Of a stretch of 64,000 bases of DNA, positions 28,065-37,493 are shown in pieces. The notes below the pieces were generated by a model. It was not told the origin of the DNA and made no database searches. It saw nothing but the letters and a program-made list of their open reading frames with translations. Source of the stretch: Methanolinea sp. GTDB lineage: Archaea; Halobacteriota; Methanomicrobia; Methanomicrobiales; Methanospirillaceae. Within the stretch, counting starts at the first letter, position 1. Each line of letters begins with the position of its first letter. A program made the translations under genes and the position numbers. The stretch lies in NCBI GenBank assembly GCA_018263335.1, contig JADFCY010000007.1, positions 25,473-89,472 on the forward strand, given 5' to 3'.

Positions 28065-28850
28065 ATGGTCCGAGTCTTTACGATTGCGTCAGGGAAGGGG
28101 GGGACGGGAAAAACCACGGTAACTGTCAATCTTGGGACAAGCCTCGCCCAATTTGGGAAAAATACCATCATCATGGATGCCGATATCGGTATGGCAAACA
28201 TGGGTCTCGCCCTTGGACTCGAGGATGTCCCGGTCACGCTCCACGAAGTCCTCGCGGGGAAAGCCAACGTCCATGATGCCATGTATGACGGGCCCGGAGG
28301 TATGAAAGTGGTCCCAAGCGGCATCTCCCTCCAGGGCTTTCAGCAGGCCAATCCCGAGCGGCTCAAGGATGTCCTGAAAGAACTTGTCGAGGTCTGTGAT
28401 TTCCTCCTCATTGATGCCCCCGCAGGAATCAGCCGCGACGGCGTAATCCCCCTTGCAATTGCTGACGATGTAATTCTCGTCGTCAACCCCGAGCTCTCCT
28501 CTATCGTCGACGCCCTCAAGACGAAGATCCTCACCGAGGTGGTGGGGGGACACGTGCTCGGAGTTATCATCAACCGTGCAGGTATCGAGAAGACCGAGGT
28601 CGTCAAGCAGAAGATGGAGAAAGTTCTCGGCGTGAAGGTGATAGGGACCATCCCTGAAGACCCAAACGTCCGGAAGGCCGCCTCGTTCAAGACCCCGGTC
28701 GTGATTAAATACCCCCTCTCCCCCTCATCGGTTGCGATCAAGAACTTGGCCGCTGAACTTGCAGGGATCCCCATCGAGCACCGCGGTATGGAGAGCCAGG
28801 AACGTTTCATCGAGCGATTCGCAAAAGTGCTCTTCAGGGGGAGAAAATGA
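28065..28850 (+). CDS. minD: MinD-family ATPase
   Basis: A deviant Walker A ATPase of the ParA/MinD class, which positions structures by ATP-dependent membrane binding. It has KGGTGKTT at residues 11-18 with the signature lysine, switch-like DADIGMANMG and LIDAPAGISRDG, and a C-terminal amphipathic basic helix (ERFIERFAKVLFRGRK), a likely membrane-targeting sequence. No MinE or MinC gene is nearby. Its place between roadblock-type genes and opposite a pilus operon suggests positioning of a pilus or pole, as archaeal MinD4 does for archaella in haloarchaea. That role is inference. Confidence 0.88.
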   Translation: MVRVFTIASGKGGTGKTTVTVNLGTSLAQFGKNTIIMDADIGMANMGLALGLEDVPVTLHEVLAGKANVHDAMYDGPGGMKVVPSGISLQGFQQANPERLKDVLKELVEVCDFLLIDAPAGISRDGVIPLAIADDVILVVNPELSSIVDALKTKILTEVVGGHVLGVIINRAGIEKTEVVKQKMEKVLGVKVIGTIPEDPNVRKAASFKTPVVIKYPLSPSSVAIKNLAAELAGIPIEHRGMESQERFIERFAKVLFRGRK

Positions 28851-29044
28851 CCCCTGAGATGATCCTTTTGATCATCAGCAGCGTGGTGATCCTCTTCCTG
28901 CTGATCCTTGTGATATTCATGTATATCAGGATAAAACAGCTCATCCGTGACTTCGAGCTGCTGGAGTCGCAGATAATGGTCACAGACTCAGAATTCGATG
29001 CGCTGATGCAGAACGTGGATGAGATAGGACACCTGAAAATTTAA
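28847..29044 (+). CDS. Small membrane protein of the minD operon
   Basis: A 65-residue protein with one N-terminal membrane helix (residues 5-27, MILLIISSVVILFLLILVIF) and a short acidic cytoplasmic helix (IKQLIRDFELLESQI). The start overlaps the minD stop by 4 bases (ATGA). It is too short and lacks the signal motif of a pilin; it could be a membrane anchor or partner for MinD. No family is recognised. Confidence 0.6.
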   Translation: MTPEMILLIISSVVILFLLILVIFMYIRIKQLIRDFELLESQIMVTDSEFDALMQNVDEIGHLKI

Positions 29045-29046
29045 CA

Positions 29047-29068
29047 GGGAACGTTCCCGAATTTTTTC
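29047..29068 (+). terminator. Palindrome plus T-run after minD operon
   Basis: A perfect 12-base palindrome GGGAACGTTCCC begins 3 bases after the stop codon at 29044 and is followed by GAATTTTTT. This could act as a hairpin-aided or T-run terminator. The palindrome could also be a protein-binding site. Confidence 0.4.
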
Positions 29069-29243
29069 CATTTTGGGGAACCCGGGGCGACGGCAATCGT
29101 AAAAAGAATATTTTCCCCCCCGTATTCCCTCTTTCTCCACCCCCCGGGCCCTGGGCCAGAGAAAATCTCTGTATCCATGGCATCCCGGTCACCGGCCGGA
29201 CACCGGGTCAGCCGACATGGCGGTAGCACCAAGGCGGGACTGT

Positions 29244-30353
29244 TCAGGCGTCTCCTCCCCGGTTCTTGATCTGGAATACGCAGTGGGTGTCACCCTTTGA
29301 CCGGCAGCTGACCTCCTTTCCCTGGACCTTAATGCCAAAGGCGCCCTCCACGATTCCGGCAAGGAGGCCGGCCGTGCAGAAACAGACGTTCTTCCCGGTA
29401 TTTCCTATCGACTCTGATTCAACGGTATGTTCCAGGGTGATGGTCTTTGTCTTCTCGGCCTCGTTCCATTCCGTCTTGATGATCCTGAACCACCCCATCT
29501 GGGAATAGAATGCAAAGGCCATGTCGGCGAGGGTGTTCGGGTTGGTGATGCCCATCTTCTTGTAATGCTCGACGTTCTCCTTTCCCATGTCCATGTATGC
29601 GCGGTAATTGACACCGCTCGCAGGAGCTTCGCCCATCGTTTTCTTGAGTGACTGTGTCATCGAGGTGAATATGAACCGTGGCATCATCACGACCGGCTCG
29701 TCGATCAGCTGGATCTTCCCCTCAAGGGGCTTATGCTCGATGAACTCGGTGATGGCGGACTCGCCCTTCACTACCGCCTCTGCCTTGAACTTCCAGCTCG
29801 GCTCGACCTGGTCTGCCACAAACTCGCAGTAAGGGTCGCCGTTTGCATGGCAGCTCTTCTCGAGGCAGAACCAGGTCTTTCCTGTCACCGCCTTGAGGAC
29901 TCCCTCGATCCAGCCCTGGTGGATACCGCAGACGGGCATCTTCCAGTCCTTGAGCACCTCGGACTCGAACGTCTTCTTGCACCGGACCACAATCCTCTTC
30001 TCGCCCGCTTCCACAAGCTCGAGCGGTGCTCCCCACCCCTGCTGGTGCTGGAGCGTGAAGACGAGCATGAGGAACTCTTCAGGCTTCAGGTTCATCCCAA
30101 GCTTCTTCAAGAGCTTGTCCAGGCCGACCGAACCCTGCCCGACCGAACGGAAGAGCTTCCGCATCGCTTTGTTGGCAAGCTTCCGGTCGAGATTTGCCTC
30201 GTACATCTCATAGAGGGCCCTTACCAGGTAATTCGGGTTGCTTGCCGTCCTGACCCCAAAGCATGTGGTGACCCCCTCAAGCGGGTTCATCTGCATGAAA
30301 GAAGTGATGTCCTTGCTCTTGTTGATGATAGCCTCAAAATCCTGTTTATCCAT
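29244..30353 (-). CDS. Tandem V4R (4-vinyl reductase) domain protein
   Basis: A 369-residue soluble protein containing two V4R-type small-ligand domains. The first ends near residues 160-190 with WFCLEKSCHANGDPYCEFVA. The second, near 320-365, has VCFCTAGLLAGIVEGAFGI and SCRSKGDTHCVFQI. V4R domains occur as hydrophobic-ligand or metal-linked sensors in bacterial regulators and in chlorophyll and methanogen proteins. No DNA-binding domain is attached. It is leftward and convergent with the minD operon, with its own TATA element (AAATTTATAG, 30394-30403). Ligand and role are unknown. Confidence 0.75.
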   Translation of the reverse strand: MDKQDFEAIINKSKDITSFMQMNPLEGVTTCFGVRTASNPNYLVRALYEMYEANLDRKLANKAMRKLFRSVGQGSVGLDKLLKKLGMNLKPEEFLMLVFTLQHQQGWGAPLELVEAGEKRIVVRCKKTFESEVLKDWKMPVCGIHQGWIEGVLKAVTGKTWFCLEKSCHANGDPYCEFVADQVEPSWKFKAEAVVKGESAITEFIEHKPLEGKIQLIDEPVVMMPRFIFTSMTQSLKKTMGEAPASGVNYRAYMDMGKENVEHYKKMGITNPNTLADMAFAFYSQMGWFRIIKTEWNEAEKTKTITLEHTVESESIGNTGKNVCFCTAGLLAGIVEGAFGIKVQGKEVSCRSKGDTHCVFQIKNRGGDA

Positions 30354-30393
30354 CGGATCCTACTCCGCAATCCTGTTATCAGCTGTGCATTCA

Positions 30394-30403
30394 CTATAAA
30401 TTT
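30394..30403 (-). promoter_or_regulatory. TATA box for V4R-domain gene
   Basis: The leftward strand reads AAATTTATAG, about 45 bases before the ATG, predicting a start near 30370 and a short leader. Confidence 0.5.
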
Positions 30404-30459
30404 GTGGCCTGCCGCACCTTTTTTTGAAAAATTCCTGCAGGAGTAATATCCAAACACTG

Positions 30460-31083
30460 TCACGTGATGTCGAGGACTACTACCTGGCCGATAAGATCGG
30501 GATTGAATTCAAATTCATAGACCTTGGTGGAGAGATCGCGGAGGTGCACCACGCATTCGTAGCGGCCAAAAAGGAGGCGGAAACTTACCTTTCCCTCCCT
30601 GCTGGTGAAATCATTCCCCACGACCTGGCCCCCTTTCCTGATGGAGACCCTCTGGCCGTGAAGGGGAACATCCCCTTTCATGACCTTCATGGAGAATACT
30701 CCGGCCCCTCCTTCTTTTGCGGGTGCCACCTGGGGGATGTCGCTTGGAAGCATGCGGTTGAGGATATTCCTGTCATAGATGCGGCACCCGAGAATCAGCC
30801 TCTCGACAACCGGTCTGTCTGATGGGTAAAAAATGAACTGTTCCGTTCCTTTGAGGAGATACACGGCGGTATTGCCAAACAGCATCCCCTTGCTCTCATT
30901 GAGCACTGCGCCCTCAGGCTCCCCGGCCAAAAAGAGGATGTACCACCTTGGGTCCTTCTGAACAGAACGGGCAATGCCGCACAACCCCCTTGCGCGGGCT
31001 GTCTGGAGGAGATCCTGCACGGATGAGGGGCCCTCTCCTGCCGATGCAGCGATAAGGGATTCAATGATCTCAACATTTGTCAT
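30460..31083 (-). CDS. PATAN-like N-terminal domain with C-terminal Ig-like domain
   Basis: A 207-residue protein. Residues 15-100 resemble the PATAN/DUF4388-like domains of the two nearby genes (SVQDLLQTARARGLCGIARS, WYILFLAGEPEGAVLNES, GNTAVYLL). Residues about 130-207 resemble a carboxypeptidase-regulatory or Ig-like beta domain (HGQRVSIRKGG, FTSREGKVSFRLLFGRYECV). No signal peptide or membrane helix is visible. It is divergent from the prepilin peptidase gene, which supports a link to the same surface-filament system. Assignment is by pattern and uncertain. Confidence 0.6.
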   Translation of the reverse strand: MTNVEIIESLIAASAGEGPSSVQDLLQTARARGLCGIARSVQKDPRWYILFLAGEPEGAVLNESKGMLFGNTAVYLLKGTEQFIFYPSDRPVVERLILGCRIYDRNILNRMLPSDIPQVAPAKEGGAGVFSMKVMKGDVPLHGQRVSIRKGGQVVGNDFTSREGKVSFRLLFGRYECVVHLRDLSTKVYEFEFNPDLIGQVVVLDIT

Positions 31084-31244
31084 CGCTGATCAGATCCACC
31101 TGGTATCTGGTTCATCATGCTTCAGGCGCCATTGGCCAAAGGGAGGCACGTTCCGCGTCCCTCTCTTTGGGGGGGGTCGTGCCGCAGGCACCTCCCGCCG
31201 GGGCCAGGCATAAGAACCTGCACGACTCAGTTGTACCTGTATCC

Positions 31245-32036
31245 ATGATAATTCCTCTGGCAATCAGTGCGGCTGCAGTGACATGTACCTTTTTATATGC
31301 ATCTTGCAGGGATTTGAAGGAACGGAGGGTTCCTTTCCGGACATGGTATCCAATGCTGGCGGTCACCATCCCTATGGCCGCATGGTTTTATCTCATGATG
31401 ATCGGGGGAGGCCAGTGGACGGTCCTTGCCTATTTTCTCGCGATGACGGGGGTATTTTCTCTCGTGTTCTACATGTTCGCCTGGCTGAACCTTTTCGGCG
31501 GGGCGGATGCATGGGCCCTGATCTTCCTCTCGGTGAGTGTCCCTGCATTTCCCATAGAGCCGCTCTCCGGATATCCCCCGACAGGGTTCTTTCCTTTCTC
31601 CGTGCTCGTCAACGCCCTCCTCCTGAACCTGCTCACCCCCTTAATCCTGGGCCTTCAGAACCTGGTGCACCGAAGGAGGGCTCCATTTCCCTACATGTTT
31701 CTTGGGTTTCCAGTGCGTGCAGACGACCTGCCAGGGGCATTTGGATTTATCATGGAGGAGATCGAAGAAGACGAGGACGGTGCTCTCATGAGGCGCTTTG
31801 TCAGGCCCGCGGAGGCGATACAAAGGATGGTATCCGGGAAGAAGAGGATCTATACCAGGGATCTCAGGCTGCATCCCGGCGATTACACACGGGAGATGGC
31901 ACTCTTCCAGAAGGCGGGGACGGTCTGGATCTCTTACGGGATACCGTTTATCGTCCCTCTCACCGCGGGATTGCTGACCGCGCTCTTCTTTGGGGATATC
32001 CTGTACTTCCTGATGAAATGGATAATCGGTGGATAA
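31245..32036 (+). CDS. Prepilin peptidase (A24, GXGD-type aspartic protease)
   Basis: A membrane aspartic protease that removes class III signal peptides from archaeal pilins or archaellins. The first catalytic Asp is in the motif RDLKERRVP (Asp23) and the second in GGAD (Asp88), a GxGD variant. Several membrane helices are present, including two at the C-terminus. A cytoplasmic loop of about 100 residues lies between ([19 protein letters not shown]). The start at 31245 gives 263 residues and a membrane helix at the N-terminus; longer in-frame starts would overlap the divergent gene. Proximity to the pilus operon suggests it processes that system's subunits. Confidence 0.85.
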   Translation: MIIPLAISAAAVTCTFLYASCRDLKERRVPFRTWYPMLAVTIPMAAWFYLMMIGGGQWTVLAYFLAMTGVFSLVFYMFAWLNLFGGADAWALIFLSVSVPAFPIEPLSGYPPTGFFPFSVLVNALLLNLLTPLILGLQNLVHRRRAPFPYMFLGFPVRADDLPGAFGFIMEEIEEDEDGALMRRFVRPAEAIQRMVSGKKRIYTRDLRLHPGDYTREMALFQKAGTVWISYGIPFIVPLTAGLLTALFFGDILYFLMKWIIGG

Positions 32037-32037
32037 T

Positions 32038-32406
32038 ATGCTCACGTTGAAATATGCAGACGGACTCATCCCGGTGGTGGTGCAGGATGCAGAGACGCGG
32101 GATGTACTGATGGTGGCTTGGGCCAATGCAGAGGCAGTCGATCTCACCAGGCGAACGGGATATGCGCATTACTTCTCCCGCAGCAGGAAGAAACTGTGGA
32201 AAAAGGGAGAGGAGAGCGGCCACTTTCAGAGGGTGCTTCGCATTCTCGTGGACTGCGATGAAGACTGCCTCCTCTACGAGGTCGAACAGGCAGGGGCGGC
32301 ATGCCACATGGGATACCGGTCCTGCTTTTTCAGAACGATTGAAGGAAATATCGTGGCAGAGAGAATTTTCGACCCGGAGACCGTATACACGAGAAAGAGC
32401 GAGTAA
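32038..32406 (+). CDS. hisI: Phosphoribosyl-AMP cyclohydrolase
   Basis: Third step of histidine synthesis, a zinc-dependent opening of the adenine ring of PR-AMP. Signature segments are [37 protein letters not shown] and the metal-binding [14 protein letters not shown] with [11 protein letters not shown]. At 122 residues this is the single-domain archaeal form without HisE. The ATG at 32038 directly follows the stop of the prepilin peptidase gene; an in-frame GTG at 32029 is possible. It is probably co-transcribed with the peptidase, although functionally unrelated. Confidence 0.95.
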   Translation: MLTLKYADGLIPVVVQDAETRDVLMVAWANAEAVDLTRRTGYAHYFSRSRKKLWKKGEESGHFQRVLRILVDCDEDCLLYEVEQAGAACHMGYRSCFFRTIEGNIVAERIFDPETVYTRKSE

Positions 32407-32788
32407 AGACCACACACGGGGATTGAAAAACTCTGTGCCCCGGGACTTTTACGGCTCCATTGAGGGCATAGGGCATTTTCCCTGACCACAGGCATGCCAC
32501 ACTGCCGGAAGAGTGGAGATCCTGCCCTTGCCCACCCAATCCCTGGCAGCTGTCCGCTCACCGGGGCACGGGAAAATTGGATGAACAGGCATCCTCCGGT
32601 TTTTTCATGCAATGCCTTCCCCTCCAGGTGACAGAACTTTCATGTATTTCCGGGGGAAATGATGATCGTGGACCTTATAATGAAGGCCCGGGGGCACGAT
32701 ACACTGCTGATCATAGATACCTCCAGTGACCAAAATACGCCTAAAATGTGCCTTAATCCACAATATAAAACAAAAAAGGGTGAAAATT
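32407..32788. other. Intergenic region upstream of PIN-ATPase gene
   Basis: No protein gene is supported here. The right end holds the promoter of the PIN-ATPase gene: TATA element TATAAAAC at 32764-32771 and GGGTGA at 32778-32783, 5 bases before a TTG start. The rest shows no convincing RNA gene or repeat. Confidence 0.5.
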
Positions 32789-34669
32789 TTGAAATTAGTA
32801 CCGGATACCAGCGTAGTCATAGACGGTCGAATCACCTCCATGATACAAACCGGAGAATATAAGGGTGCATCAATAATCATACCGGAAGCGGTCGTCGCCG
32901 AGCTCGAGGCCCAGGCAAACCAGGGACGGGAGATTGGGTTTTCAGGGCTTACCGAACTCCAGGCATTGTGCAGGCTTGCGGAAGAGGGCACCATTGAACT
33001 CAGGTTTGTGGGAGTGCGGCCCAGTCTCGAACAGGTAAAACTGGCGAGCGGCGGAGAGATAGACGCACTGATCCGTCACGCGGCAATCGAGAACAACGCC
33101 AAGTTCATCACAAGCGATGTCGTGCAGGCAGAGGTGGCCAAGGCCAAGGGACTGGACGTGATTTACCTTCGTCCCCAGGTAGAGGGGTTCACCCCTCTTG
33201 GCATAGACCAGTTCTTTGACGAGCACACCATTGCGGTCTATCTCAAGGAGAGAGTCCCGCCAATGGCCAAGAAGGGCACCGTGAAAGAGATGCGGCTGAT
33301 GAAGATCAGGGATCAGTTCTGCACGGACTACGAACTGCGGGGCCTTGCACAGGAGATACTCGAGAGGGCGAAGCGGGACCCCGACGGGTTCATCGAGCTT
33401 GAGAAGCGTGGGGTGACCGTGGTACAGATCGGTTCCATGCGGATTGCCATCACCAGGAGACCGTTCTCCGACGGGATGGAGATCACCGCGGTCCGTCCCA
33501 TCGCTGATGTCAGCCTTGAACAGTTCAACAAGGCCAGCATCATCAAGAACCGGATCGTCGGCGACAAGCGGGGCCTCCTGATTGCTGGCTCGCCTGGCGG
33601 CGGGAAAACGACACTCGCCCAGAGCATTGCCACGTACCTCGCAGAGCACGGGTACGTTGTCAAGACCATGGAAGCCCCCCGCGAGCTGCAGGTCCCAGAT
33701 CATATCACCCAGTACACTTCCCTTGACGGGAGCATGGAGAACACCGCGGATGTGCTCCTGCTGGTGCGCCCGGACTTCGTAATATTTGACGAGTTGCGCA
33801 AGAACGAGGACTTCCGCGTCTTCGCCGACATGCGCCTGGCAGGAATCGGGATGATCGGGGTCATCCATGCGATCGGGGCCCACGATGCCCTCCAGCGTTT
33901 CTCAGACCGTGTCGATTTCGGCGTGCTTCCCCAGATCATCAACACGATCATATTCGTGGACAAAGGTGAGATCACCAATATCTACGATGTCGGGTTCACG
34001 ATCAAGGTGCCCGAGGGAATGTCATCGGAGATCAACCTTCGGCCTGTGACCACTGTTTCAGACCACGAGACAGGGGACCTGGTCTTTGAGATCTTCAAGT
34101 ATGACGGCGAGACGATTGTCATGCCGGTGATGAATATGGGGACGGCCCCCGCACCACTGAAGGCCCCTTCCGTCCCAAAGGAGGAGGAGAACACCCAGTG
34201 GAAGATTCTCGAGAAGGAGATCCAGAGGGAGATCGGGCGCTACACGGAGGGGTACGTGGACGTGCACATGCTCTCTGACTCAAAAGCCGTGGTATATATA
34301 GAGGACAAGGATGTCCCCGCCGCCATCGGAAAGGGAGGAAAGAACATCGCCGCGATCGTCAACAAAGTGGGCATCGGGATCGATATTAGGCCCAGGACCG
34401 AGCTTGAGAAGGTTCCCGCCGCACCCACCCAGGAGGAGGAACTCCAGCTGGGAGGCGGGGTGAAGATAAGGATCGACAAGAAGCAACTGGCCATAATCTG
34501 CCCCGAGCAGAGCGGAAAGATCGTCGATGTGTTCTCCGGGAAGGAATACCTCTTCACTGCAACGGTGAACGACTCCGGCGAGATACACCTTGCCAAGAAC
34601 TCTACCATCGCCCAGGAGCTCATCAAGCGGTACAACGAGGGCGACAGCATTAAATTGAGGCCAGTATAG
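32789..34669 (+). CDS. PIN domain-PilT-type ATPase-KH domain protein
   Basis: A 626-residue archaeal fusion. The N-terminal PINc nuclease-like domain (LVPDTSVVIDGRI, PEAVVAELE, acidic pocket near ITSDVV) spans about residues 1-140. A PilT/VirB11-like ATPase follows with Walker A GSPGGGKTT near 270 and FVIFDELRKNED. The C-terminal KH domain has AAIGKGGKNIAAI near 510. The likely role is an RNA-binding, ATP-driven ribonuclease or RNA-processing factor. The TTG start is chosen because GGGTGA lies 5 bases upstream; a GTG three codons earlier is possible. leuS follows 40 bases downstream. Confidence 0.9.
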   Translation: MKLVPDTSVVIDGRITSMIQTGEYKGASIIIPEAVVAELEAQANQGREIGFSGLTELQALCRLAEEGTIELRFVGVRPSLEQVKLASGGEIDALIRHAAIENNAKFITSDVVQAEVAKAKGLDVIYLRPQVEGFTPLGIDQFFDEHTIAVYLKERVPPMAKKGTVKEMRLMKIRDQFCTDYELRGLAQEILERAKRDPDGFIELEKRGVTVVQIGSMRIAITRRPFSDGMEITAVRPIADVSLEQFNKASIIKNRIVGDKRGLLIAGSPGGGKTTLAQSIATYLAEHGYVVKTMEAPRELQVPDHITQYTSLDGSMENTADVLLLVRPDFVIFDELRKNEDFRVFADMRLAGIGMIGVIHAIGAHDALQRFSDRVDFGVLPQIINTIIFVDKGEITNIYDVGFTIKVPEGMSSEINLRPVTTVSDHETGDLVFEIFKYDGETIVMPVMNMGTAPAPLKAPSVPKEEENTQWKILEKEIQREIGRYTEGYVDVHMLSDSKAVVYIEDKDVPAAIGKGGKNIAAIVNKVGIGIDIRPRTELEKVPAAPTQEEELQLGGGVKIRIDKKQLAIICPEQSGKIVDVFSGKEYLFTATVNDSGEIHLAKNSTIAQELIKRYNEGDSIKLRPV

Positions 34670-34709
34670 ACATTTTTCTTTATTTTGCACGGGAGAAAGG
34701 TGACAGGAC

Positions 34710-37490
34710 GTGAGCCTACCTGATATGAGGCAGCTGGAGGAGGCTGCCCTTCATGCATGGGAGCATGCATTTGAACCGGACCCTGCGTCCAGAGAGAAGT
34801 TCTACCTGACAGTCGCGTATCCCTACCCCAGCGGCGCGATGCACGTGGGGCACGGGAGGACCTATATCGTCCCGGATGTGATCGCACGGTTCTGGAGGAT
34901 GAGGGGGAGGCAGGTCCTGTATCCGATGGCATTCCACGTGACCGGCGCCCCGGTTATCGGTATCTCAAAAAGGATTGCGAGAGGCGACGAGAAGGCCATC
35001 CGCCTGTATCGTGATCTTTACAGGGTCCCTGCGGAGACGCTGGAGAGATTCACTGATCCCCTGGAGATCGTGCGCCACTTCTCCGAGGAGTACCGGAGAG
35101 TGATGACCGCATGCGGCCTCTCGATCGACTGGAGGCGTCGCTTCACGACTGTCGATCCGCAATACAGCAAGTTCATCGAATGGCAGTGGCTGCACCTGCA
35201 CGAGGGCAGGCACGTGAACAAGGGAGCACACCCTGTGCGGTTCTGCCCGCAGTGCGACAACCCTGTGGGGGACCATGACCTTCTCGAGGGGGACAAGGCC
35301 GAGATCCTGAAGTTCACCCTGGTCATGTTCGAGTGGGGTGACTCGCTCATCCCGACTGCCACACTCCGGCCCGAGACCATATATGGGGTGACGAACCTGT
35401 GGGTGAACCCGAATGTCACCTATGTGAAGGCCCGCGTGGACGGGGTTTCCTGGGTTGTCAGCAGGGAGGCCGCGGAGAAGCTCGCACTCCAGGATCACGA
35501 AGTGACCGTCATTGCCGAGATTCCCGGCGCCTCCCTCATCGACCAGGTGGTGAGCCACCCCCTGTGCGGCGCGGTGCCAATACTCCCCGCCGAGTTCGTG
35601 GATCCTGCCATGGCGAGCGGAGTGGTGATGAGCGTCCCCGCACACGCACCATTCGATTACATCGCGCTCAGGGACCTCCAGGCAGAGGGACGGTACACGG
35701 CGATCTCGCCCGTTGCGCTCATCAAAGTCCCGGGATACGGTGATTTCCCGGCGAAGGACGCCGTTGAGCGTGCAGGGATCCGCCACCAGACTGACCCTGC
35801 CATGGAAGCCCTCACCCAGGAAGTCTACAGCGCCGAGTTCTCCTCAGGAATCCTCTTCGAGCAATACGGCGGGGAACCTGTCAGGCAGGCCAGGGAGAGC
35901 GTTGCCGCGCTGATGTGCGAGAAATATCGCTCCACCGTGATGTACGAGTTCGATACGAGGCCTGTTGTGTGCAGGTGCGGCGGGCAGGTGTTCGTCAAGA
36001 TCCTCCATGACCAGTGGTTCCTGCTGTACAGCGACCCTGCATGGAAATCACAGGTTTCCGAACACCTGGCCCAAATGACCCTCGTCCCTCCCGAGGTCCG
36101 CACCGAGTTCGAGCGGACAATTGGCTGGCTGAAGGACTGGGCCTGCACCCGCAGGGTGGGCCTTGGAACCCGGCTTCCCTGGGACCCCGACTGGCTCATC
36201 GAGCCGCTCAGCGACTCTACCATCTACATGGCATACTATACCATCTCCCACCACCTGAAGGAGTACAGGCCTGAAGAGCTCACCCCCGAGGTCTTCGATT
36301 ACCTGTTCCTCAATAAGGGCTCGCCCGCACACCCCGAGAAGGAGCGCCTGGATGCGATGCGGCGTGAGTTCGAATACTGGTATCCCTACGATTTCCGGTT
36401 CTCCGCGAAGGACCTGATCTCAAACCACCTGACATTCCAGCTCTTCCACCACGCTGCCATCTTCCCGGCCAGGAGCATGCCGCAAGGAATGGTGGTGTTC
36501 GGCATGGGTCTCCTGAACGGGGCGAAGATGTCCTCTTCCAAGGGCAACGTGTTCCTCCTCGAGGACGCGATCAACGAGTTCGGGGCGGATACCGTTCGGA
36601 TGTTCCTCGTCGGGAGCGCCGAGCCCTGGCAGGACTTTGACTGGCGAAACGATCTCGTTCATTCGACGAAAAAGCAGATCGAGCGGTTCTGGAACATGGT
36701 GCAGGAGAGCCTTTCTGCGGGAGGAGAGACCACCGACGCAGACCGCTGGCTCCTCTCCCGGCTCCAGGCACATATCGTGAAGACCACGGAGGCGCTGGAG
36801 CGCTTCCAGACCCGCCAGGCACTTCAGGAAGCCTTCTATGCCATCGATTCCGACCTCAAATGGTACAGGAGGCGCCTGCCGCCTGGGATGCAGGGGGGCA
36901 GCGCATACCGGGCGCTTGGCCAGATATGGACGAGGCTCCTGGCGCCTGTGATACCCTTCACGTGCGAGAGGCTCTGGACGGATACTGGGGGAGAGGGGCT
37001 TGTCTCTTTTGCACCCTGGCCCGTTGCTGACCCAAACAAGGCAGATGCCGACCTTGAAATGGCCGAAGAGCTCCTTCTCCGGACGCTTGAGGATATCGAT
37101 TCGATCAGGCGGGTCCTCCAGATCACCCCTTCCTCGATCACGCTCTGCGTGGCCCCTTCATGGAAGAGGGCTATCTTCTCGGCCGTCGCTACCGCGGCGG
37201 ACAGGAACACGGTTATACGCGAGATCATGAAGGACGAGCAGATGAGAAAGCGTGGCAAAGAAGCCACAGAGACAACGAAGCAGTGCATCACACTGATTCA
37301 TCGCCTGCCACCGGCATTCATCGAGCAGTATCTCAAAGGTGGGATCAACGAGCTGGAGATATTCCAGAATGCCAGGGATTTCCTGGAGAGGGAATGCGCG
37401 ATCCCGGTCAGGGTGGTGGATGCGGAGGAGAGCAGACACCCGAGGGCCGCAGTTGCGCTTCCCCTCAAACCCGCTATCGTGATAGAGTGA
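34710..37490 (+). CDS. leuS: Leucyl-tRNA synthetase
   Basis: A class Ia synthetase that charges tRNA-Leu. HIGH-type motif [13 protein letters not shown] is near residues 36-48, and the editing domain (CP1) includes [17 protein letters not shown]. The KMSKS-like motif reads AKMSSSKGN near 607-615, followed by the anticodon-binding helical domain ([11 protein letters not shown]). At 926 residues it has the archaeal length. The GTG start is supported by GGTGA 7 bases upstream. It is convergent with the DUF5611 gene. Confidence 0.97.
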   Translation: MSLPDMRQLEEAALHAWEHAFEPDPASREKFYLTVAYPYPSGAMHVGHGRTYIVPDVIARFWRMRGRQVLYPMAFHVTGAPVIGISKRIARGDEKAIRLYRDLYRVPAETLERFTDPLEIVRHFSEEYRRVMTACGLSIDWRRRFTTVDPQYSKFIEWQWLHLHEGRHVNKGAHPVRFCPQCDNPVGDHDLLEGDKAEILKFTLVMFEWGDSLIPTATLRPETIYGVTNLWVNPNVTYVKARVDGVSWVVSREAAEKLALQDHEVTVIAEIPGASLIDQVVSHPLCGAVPILPAEFVDPAMASGVVMSVPAHAPFDYIALRDLQAEGRYTAISPVALIKVPGYGDFPAKDAVERAGIRHQTDPAMEALTQEVYSAEFSSGILFEQYGGEPVRQARESVAALMCEKYRSTVMYEFDTRPVVCRCGGQVFVKILHDQWFLLYSDPAWKSQVSEHLAQMTLVPPEVRTEFERTIGWLKDWACTRRVGLGTRLPWDPDWLIEPLSDSTIYMAYYTISHHLKEYRPEELTPEVFDYLFLNKGSPAHPEKERLDAMRREFEYWYPYDFRFSAKDLISNHLTFQLFHHAAIFPARSMPQGMVVFGMGLLNGAKMSSSKGNVFLLEDAINEFGADTVRMFLVGSAEPWQDFDWRNDLVHSTKKQIERFWNMVQESLSAGGETTDADRWLLSRLQAHIVKTTEALERFQTRQALQEAFYAIDSDLKWYRRRLPPGMQGGSAYRALGQIWTRLLAPVIPFTCERLWTDTGGEGLVSFAPWPVADPNKADADLEMAEELLLRTLEDIDSIRRVLQITPSSITLCVAPSWKRAIFSAVATAADRNTVIREIMKDEQMRKRGKEATETTKQCITLIHRLPPAFIEQYLKGGINELEIFQNARDFLERECAIPVRVVDAEESRHPRAAVALPLKPAIVIE

Positions 37491-37493
37491 AGC

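Noticed and set aside
28847..29044. Pilin gene next to minD
   Set aside because: The 65-residue product has a membrane helix at its very N-terminus but lacks a basic leader and a class III cleavage motif, and is too short.
32659..32710. Possible C/D-box small RNA (ATGATGA C-box and CTGA D-box 52 bases apart)
   Set aside because: The flanks do not form a terminal stem, and the internal C'/D' boxes are poor. The region is also next to a protein-gene promoter, so the match is probably chance.
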